Origin: Lathyrus oleraceus
Taxonomy: Eukaryota > Streptophyta > Magnoliopsida > Fabales > Fabaceae
DNA length: 64,000 nucleotides
Direction of reading: 5' to 3'
NCBI RefSeq assembly: GCF_024323335.1
Contig: NC_066579.1
Span: 360,096,665 to 360,160,664 of the forward strand
Each line of letters opens with the position of its first letter. The stretch's first letter is position 1. The position numbers and the translations under genes are program-made. Below are positions 57,320 through 64,000 of the stretch, one piece after another. Under the pieces are notes generated by a model, which did not search any database, was not told the DNA's origin, and was given only the letters and a program-made list of their open reading frames with translations.

Positions 57320-58754
57320 CAAGACCATGATGCAATGCAAAAAGGTCCAAAATGATTCCAATTGAGGTCTGAATGAAGCTTGAATGGCAAGGCATTGTGA
57401 ACTGAAATTTGTGCAATTGATTCTTTCCAATGATGCAGCCCTGTTAAAGCAATGCGCATACCTAGCAAACCTCATTAATATTGCATGAAATTGGATTCTT
57501 TGGAAAGCTTGGATCAAGGGGAACAAGTTTTATGTTCAACACTTTTTCATTTGGAGCTTGGAACATGGAGAATTTTGAGGTGGAAGTTTGGAAATTTCAA
57601 CATGTTGAAAATTTTTCTAAGTGTTAAGCGATATACCTCAATATTCCACCTTACTTAACTTTTTATGTGAGCTTCAATCGAGAAAAGTGTCTTCATCAAA
57701 ATTTTAGCTCTTTCAATGACCTTCAAAATGGTCACCAATTTCATGCCATTTGGATTTAGAATGATAGAGTTATACATTTGTGAAGTTTGGAAAAATCACT
57801 TGTTCAATGGTATAGGTCAAAAATGACCTATAATGTAACCTCATATCACATGCTCATAAAAGTTGAATTATCTCTCACTCCAAACATCACAGTTGAAGTA
57901 GACATCTTGAATTTTATTTTGCAACTTGGAAATATTTCATCTCATAAAAAATGAGCAAGTTATGGCCTTGGGAAGTTGACTTCAAATTAGGGTTTAGACA
58001 AAATGACCTATAATGTTTCAACATAGAAAATGATTTTCCAAGCAAAACTAGCTCTAGGTATAAACTTGAAAGTTGTTTGGAATGTCATTTAGAGTAAATT
58101 TTCTCTTGGAATAATTTTCATATGGTGAAAATTGTAGAAGATAGGGTCTAGGGAGACCCAACTTTGATCAGATGAATTCATCTGGCCAACCACCATCAAC
58201 CAATTTGCTAACCTTCAATTCTTTGGACACTCTTGGCTCATGGTAGATCATATATGCATAAGATGAAGATTTTTGAAGTGTTCCTTGATAAATTTGATCA
58301 ATTGGTGAGATATCTTATTGGAGAAGTTACTTAAGATACCCAACCAAACTAGGGTTTCCAAGGCAAATCACTTTCAAACTCTTGAAGAAAACTTGATCAA
58401 TATAACATGTAGTAATCAATGGAACTCATATATGATGCTTATAAACATTCTTGGATCAACTCAATGGTTGTGCTCTTTGTCATGAGGGTTTCAAACCCTA
58501 GATATGAACTTGGTAGATCAATGGAGATCATGCCCTACCTACAAAAGAGTTAGGCAAATGAAAAGACATATTTTTGTATTTTGGTTAGTAAAATAATAAT
58601 ATATAAGTATGATACAATCACATAGTGCTTGGTGATCTCTCCTAAAACAAACCCAGTGAAAGAGGGGTAAGGAGGATGACAAGGTATGATCCCAATGCTA
58701 ATGCATATGATGAAATTGCATGCGGGATCTTAGGGTAAAAATTGGGGTCTTACA
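57320..58754 (-). repeat. Ogre-B 3' LTR, U3-side part
   Basis: Minus strand starts TGTAAGACCCCAATTTTTAC at 58754, a typical Ogre LTR start. Immediately upstream on the minus strand is a purine-rich CTTAAATATGGGCAAC (58755-58770), the likely polypurine tract. On the left the sequence is broken by the SIRE element; its other half is at 30252 onward. No coding potential. Confidence 0.78.
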
Positions 58755-58770
58755 GTTGCCCATATTTAAG

Positions 58771-61770
58771 GACATTCTAACTGAGGAGGCGAAGTTTAAA
58801 ATCTTCATGTCGACTCAGTAAAATGGGCTTAAATAACAACATATAGAAACAAATTTTGGTCCCTAAGAGACCTCATGATGCATATGATATGAATACAAAA
58901 GTTAATGCCCCGTGGGGCAATTTTGCCACAAAGTAAAGGAAATCAGAGAGACCGAAAGTCCACAGGAGTATAATGTATTTCGTAAGGAAAAGTCACTGGG
59001 GAGACAAAGACTCTGGGGAAAAAGGAGATATGCGTAGGCCAGGCTACGGCTTAAAACTGCTAGGGGGACTAGAGGAATTCCATACAAACATAGAAAAGAC
59101 TCAACCGGGGAACAAAAACATCTGCAGGGGATACGAGTAAGTCAGGATAAAACTGAAATACTTGAATCATGCAGGGAAAGCGATTTCACTAAGGGAAAAC
59201 GTACTTAATTCAACTGGGGAAGAAATAAACTTCAACATTGGAGGAGCAAAAATCTATTATCTACTACCTGTTACTGGGTGAGGAGATAATAAGGATCTGA
59301 CAGAGAGGACATCCGTCATCGGTTAGGATGAACATGTCGAGGGTATACTCTCTGAGAAATTCTAGGAGGCAGTATTCATTACCGCTTACTGGGTAAGAAT
59401 AGCCTTGCTGGGGAAAACTGCAGAAAAAAAGGATTTACAACTACCAGTTACTGGGCAGAAGACCAAAGATGAGAGTATCCGTCATCGGTTAAGATGAACA
59501 TATCAAGAATAAACTCAACAGGGAAGAAGATCCGTCATTGATTAAGATGAACGTATCAAGGATAAACTTGCCTGGGATTGTCAAGGAGGATACCCGTCAT
59601 CGGCTAAGATGATCATATCAAGGATAAACCAACTGAACAAAAAGTAGGAATTACATCTATCGAATGCTGGATAGAAGACCATCAAAGAGAAAATCTGTCA
59701 TCGGTTAAGATGAATATATCAAGGATAGACTCTGAGAGGGGGGAAATGGGAATTACATCTATCAGTTACTGGATAGAATACCAACGAAGAGAAAATACGT
59801 CACCGGTTAGGATGAACATATCAAGGATAGACTCTGTGGGAAAAAGTAGGGTTTACAACTACTGGTTACTGGGTAGAATACCACAAAGAGAAGGAAACCC
59901 GTCATCGGTTAGGATGAACATATCAAGGATTAACTCTATGGGGAACACAATAAGGATTACAACTACCTTTCTACTGGGTAGAACATCAAAGGTGAGAATA
60001 TCCGTCATCGGTTAGGATGAACATATCAAGGATAAACTCAGGCAGGGGAGAGAAAGATATCTGTCACCAGTTAGGGTGAACATATCAATGATATACTTCC
60101 CGGGGAATCAGAAAAAATGAATCCACCGGGGACTCCACTGCTGAGAAAACAGGAGTACTTTTGTCGGGTATTGGGCAAGAAGTAACAAACTGCAAACTAA
60201 GAAGAATATTACCCGTTACTGGGTAATAAGCTCTTAGGAGGCTCAGAGCATCTATCTAGGTAGGAGCTAGAAAGAAACAGCCAATCAAGACTCAACCCAT
60301 TGAGGACATAACTCAAGGAAAGTGATTCCATCCAGATAATTAACTGGAAAGGAAACTGAAGTAATAATCATCCACGAGGAACAACTCAGTGGGGAAGAGG
60401 AGAAAGGTTAAAGTCTTTCTGCCTAAGGGGATGACACTCTACAATTGAGGGAGGACAAACACCGAACTTTGTATGGGGATAAAGTACCACCATACAGAGA
60501 ATGAGAATCTCAAACCAACAAGTTAATCAGATATGATGATGCAAATATGCAATTATGAAATTATATGAAGTATATGTATATGTATATATGATGATTATGC
60601 TGACAAAAGGATCACAAAGGATACAAAGGTGTCGCAAAGAATTTGAATCGTCGGTACAATCCTCGATCAATCCACAAAAAGAGGGAGACGACTGCTGGAG
60701 AATAGAGAAACCAAAGGCTCAAATCTAGCCGAGGGAGGAGATCTGTTGAGGAGAGGCGAAGTTATCGAGTTTGCAGGGAATTTTAGGTCAACTCCATATT
60801 AAATGGGAGACATCCATACATAAGATAAACACAAAACAGTTTCTCAAAAACCAGGAGCAAACTCTGACTGGAAGCGGGTCGGGTAGTGACTGATGGGGAC
60901 ACCAACGCGATCTACTGGAAAATCATCTTACTCTGCTGAAGATCAAAACTGCTGAAGAAACGTGAACTCCGTTGGGGAATACAGAAACACTGCTGGGGAA
61001 ATAACACGCCGCAAGGTATTGAATCAACCAACTCAGGTAGGGAAAAGGAAATGGAAATCTGCTAGGGAATAAACACTCCGCAGGGGAACCAGATCAACAC
61101 AAACAACTAGGGATACCCGAAGGGTTAACTGCTTGGGGAACCTCTGATGTTTCGCACTTAAGGACTTGCTGCTCTTTGAAGTGCTGTTGATACTCTTTTT
61201 TAATTGCTTTGAAAATTCTTGTTTTTATATGTTTTAAGAAAATGATTTTGATTAAAAAAATTTAAATTTCCAAAATGATCATAATAAATTTTAAATTATT
61301 GGATGAAGTAAATAAGAGTAGAAACAATTGGACAAAAGTTCAACTTTATTTAATGGGATGGTAGTCTGTAAATGACAAGACTCCATAGATTTTTACAAAG
61401 TTGAAAATGGTAATTTACATGGAAAAGGGTTACATTGAATACAAATGATCCTTAATCCTTCTACCAACTCTTGATATCCACTGTGCTCTTGACCGCTACT
61501 GGGATGATGAATCGACATCAACCCTTGTGCTCAACAAAGTCTTTCCAAAATTGGTCGATCAACAGACTGCAGTTACTTGCCATAATCCCTAATTTTTGCA
61601 TAAGTTTCCCCAAGGTGGGGTACTCAACTTATCGGGAAATTCTTTTTCTATTTTTATGTCTCTAATTTTTGCCTGGATCGCCCTTTCGGGTTTTCAATCC
61701 ACCGAGACGCTCTTTTTTACCTAAGCCGCCCTTTTGGGTTTTCAACTTAGCGAGCTGTTCTTTTTCTTTT
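58771..61770 (-). other. Ogre-B 3' untranslated region with tandem repeats
   Basis: Non-coding 3-kb region between the pol end and the LTR. Dense with CTGGGGAA/TACTGGGTA-type phrases. Contains a repeat array at about 59315-60095. The phrases GCCCTTTCGGGTTTTCAATCC and GCCCTTTTGGGTTTTCAACT (61679-61745) are the antisense of phrases in the Ogre-C 3' region. Confidence 0.75.
59596..60095 (-). repeat. Tandem array of about 102-bp units in Ogre-B 3' region
   Basis: The plus-strand marker GTCATCGGTTAGGATGAACA (with variants) starts at about 59596, 59697, 59799, 59901 and 60004, spacings of 101-103 bp. Shorter-spaced relatives occur at about 59315, 59481, 59533 and 60063. Because 102 is divisible by three, one frame (59710-60015) stays open across several units, encoding a repeated RMNISRI; it is not a gene. 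Confidence 0.8.
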
Positions 61771-64000
61771 TTAGGCAAAGTATTTCTTGACTGCATCTGC
61801 GTTCACAGGACGAGTGAACTCTTCACCATCCATAGTTGTAAGAATCAAAGCACCGCCTGAAAAGGCTCATTTAACAACATATGGGCCTTCATAGTTAGGA
61901 GTCCATTTTCCCCTAGAATCTGGTTTGAATATAAAATCTTCTTGAGCACAAGGTCACCTTCCCTGAATACACGAGGTTTGACCTTCTTATCAAAAGCTTT
62001 CTTCATCCCCTATTAATATAACTGACCATGACACATGGCACTCAGTCGCTTTTCTTCAATTAAATTCAGCTGGTCCAACCTGGTCTGACACCATTCAGCC
62101 TCAATCAACTTGGCTTCCATGAGCACTCGCAATGAAGGAATCTCAACCTCTACGGGGAGCACTGCTTCCATACCATATACAAGAGAAAAAGGGGTTGCCC
62201 CTGTTGAAGTGCGAATGGATGTACGATACCCATGCAAAGAAAACGGGAGCATCTCATGCCAATCTTTATACGTGACAACCATCTTCTGAATAATCTTCTT
62301 AATGTTCTTATTTGCAGCTTCAACAACCCCATTCATCTTAGGTCTGTAGGCAGAAGAATTATGATGTGCAATCTTAAAGTCTTTGCAAAGAGTTTCCACC
62401 ATATTGTTATTCAAGTTCGATCCATTATCATTAATGATCTTACTTAGCACACCATAACGACATATGATCTGATTCTTGATAAACCTCACAACAACTTGCT
62501 TGGTTACATTCACATACGATGTCGCTTCAACCCATTTGGTGAAGTAGTCAATTGCCACCAGAATGAAACAATGTCCATTCGAAGCTTTGGGTTCAATCAT
62601 CCTAATCATATCAATTCCCCATATGGAGAAGGGCCATGGGGAAGAAATAACATTCAATAGTGTCGGAGGAACATGAATCTTATCAGCATATATTTGACAC
62701 TTGTGGCACTTCTTCACAAGCGTGCAACAGTCAGATTCCATTGTCATCCAATAGTAACATGCTCGCAACATCTTCTTCGCCATTGCATATCCATTGGAAT
62801 AAGTACCAAAGGAACCTTCATGCACTTCAGTTATCAACAAGTCTGCTTCATGTCTATCCACGCATCTGAGCAAAACCATGTCGAAGTTTCTCTTGTACAA
62901 TATATCACCATTAAAGTAGAAGTTACCGACTAATCTTCTCAAAGTCTTCTTATCTTTCAAAGATGCCCCAGACGGGTAAATCTGACTTTGGAGGAAACTT
63001 TTGATGTCATAATACCACGGATTCTCGTCTTTGATCTCTTCAACAGCAAACACATGAGCTGGCCTATCGAGGCGCATCACAGACAAATTGGGAACTTCAT
63101 TCCAATACTTCACTACAATCATTGATGTCAACGTTGCAAGAGCATCTGCCATCCGGTTCTCATCTCGAGGGATATGATGGAAGTCAACCTTTGTAAAGAA
63201 AGTTGAAATCCTCCTCGCATAATCTCTATATGGTATTAAACCAGGTTGATTTGTCTCCCATTCACCTTTGATCTGATTCACAACCAAAGCGGAATCTCCA
63301 AAGACATCTAAATACTTGATTCTGAGATTCATGGCCTCTTCAAGCCCCATAATGCAAGCTTCATATTTTGCCATGTTGTTTGTACACTTGAAAGTCAATC
63401 TAGCTGTAAACGGTAGATGCGTGCCTTGAGGAGTAATAATCACTGGCCCAATGCCATTTCCATATTGATTAACAACTCCATCAAATACCATGCCCCAACG
63501 GGAACCAGGTTCTGGCCCTTCTTCAAGAAATGGTTCATCACAATCTTTTATTTTCAAGTACAAAATCTCTTCATCAGGAAAATCATACTGCACTGACTGA
63601 TAGTCCTCAATTGGTTGGTGAGCCAAATGGTCAGCCAAGATACTACCTTTGATCACTTTCTTAGATCGGTATTTGATATCATACTCTGATAACAACATCT
63701 GCCAACGGGCAATCCTACCAGTTAAAGCAGGCTTCTCAAATATATACTTGATTGGATCCATTTTGGATATCAACCAAGTGGTATGATTTAACATATACTG
63801 ACGCAAACGCTTAACAGCCCAAGCCAATGCGCAAGTTTTCTCAAGCATAGAATACCGAGTCTCACAGTCGGTGAACTTCTTATTGAGGTAGAAAATTGCA
63901 AATTCTTTCTTTCCAGTCTCATCTTGCTGACCAAGAACACAACCCACACTCTCATCAAGCACAGTCAAATACATGATCAACGGTCTTCCTTCAACAGGTG
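61771..64000 (-). pseudogene. Ogre-B pol (RNase H, second RNase H, integrase), partial
   Basis: Enters from the right edge at the end of RT/start of RNase H (MIMYLTVLDESVGCVLGQQD, KKFTDCETRYSMLEKTCALA). The second RNase H follows (WGMVFDGVVN, FGDSALVVNQIKGEW, HHIPRDENRMADALA), then the integrase zinc region CHKCQIYADKIHVPP and core WGIDMIRM, NDNGSNLNN, SAYRPKMNGVVEAANKNIK. The frame is open for 655 residues to two adjacent stops at 62010-62015, TAA TAG, where Ogre-C has CAG AGT-type codons in YQSRMKRAF. The reading resumes with MKKAFDKKV and, after another shift, ends TTMDGEEFTRPVNADAVKK and stop at 61771. RT proper lies outside the window. Confidence 0.88.

Larger units (their letters stand above)
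30252..64000 (-). mobile_element. Ogre-B: minus-strand Ogre, split by SIRE, runs off right edge
   Basis: From left to right it has the U5 end of its 3' LTR (TGCAGCGG at 30252), LTR sequence to where the SIRE element takes over, then after the SIRE the U3 part of the LTR (57320-58754), a repeat-rich 3' untranslated region, and pol to the window edge. Joining the two LTR parts gives at least 3.5 kb and, if the segment shared with the SIRE LTR belongs here, about 4.6 kb, which fits the very long Ogre LTRs. The five bases before it (GTACG, 30247-30251) should recur after its 5' LTR, outside the window. Confidence 0.75.

Noticed and set aside
59710..60015. 101-residue ORF with internal repeats
   Set aside because: Lies on the antisense strand of the Ogre-B 3' tandem array; the period is divisible by three, which keeps the frame open.

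Overview
This 64 kb window looks like repeat-filled intergenic DNA from a plant nuclear genome, most likely a large-genome legume of the tribe Fabeae (pea, vetch, lentil or Lathyrus type). I found no ordinary single-copy host gene. The taxonomic inference rests on several Ogre-type Ty3/gypsy elements (multi-kilobase LTRs, an 18-nt primer binding site starting TGGCGACTCTGC, an extra ORF upstream of gag, an intron before reverse transcriptase, tandem repeats in the 3' untranslated region) together with SIRE-type Ty1/copia elements. This combination is typical of Fabeae. The species cannot be named from the sequence alone.

Left part (1-21.7 kb). A 3.8-kb Mutator-like element (1247-5028) has ~155-bp terminal inverted repeats. 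It carries two decayed, divergently oriented genes: a MULE transposase missing its central catalytic part, and a plant-mobile-domain (PMD/MAIN-like) gene. A 5'-truncated, multiply frameshifted L1-type LINE follows on the minus strand (6.9-9.9 kb), then a TA-rich microsatellite. Next is a structurally complete Ty1/copia element on the minus strand (11549-16085: 245-bp LTRs, TCATA target duplication, one open 1321-residue polyprotein). It appears nested in an ~0.9-kb non-autonomous CACTA-like element. A dead copia fragment with a tandemly duplicated gag (18.1-21.7 kb) is fused to the 5' end of a minus-strand SIRE-like LTR.

Right part (23-64 kb) is a stack of nested retrotransposons. Ogre-A (plus strand; LTR from ~22981, ORF1, gag) is interrupted at 30252 by Ogre-B (minus strand), which runs past the right edge. 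Ogre-B's 3' LTR is split by a SIRE-type copia element (about 32372-57319; gag, pol, 3' env-like ORF). The untranslated leader of that SIRE element is in turn interrupted by Ogre-C (35383-46957, perfect CTTCA target duplication, ~2-kb LTRs). Ogre-C lacks gag and most of protease but keeps RT-RNase H-integrase, a credible 248-bp intron and a 37-bp minisatellite in its 3' region.

The most unusual features are these. Both SIRE LTRs begin with an antisense piece of Ogre LTR, including its TATA box, so each LTR has two diverging promoters. The 5' SIRE LTR terminus has been lost into the resident Ogre LTR, as expected from ectopic recombination. The SIRE env-like ORF has its own TATA box preceded by GTCGAC-rich repeats resembling those upstream of the LTR promoter. 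The Ogre-C minisatellite has a 37-bp unit with no stop codon in any forward frame.
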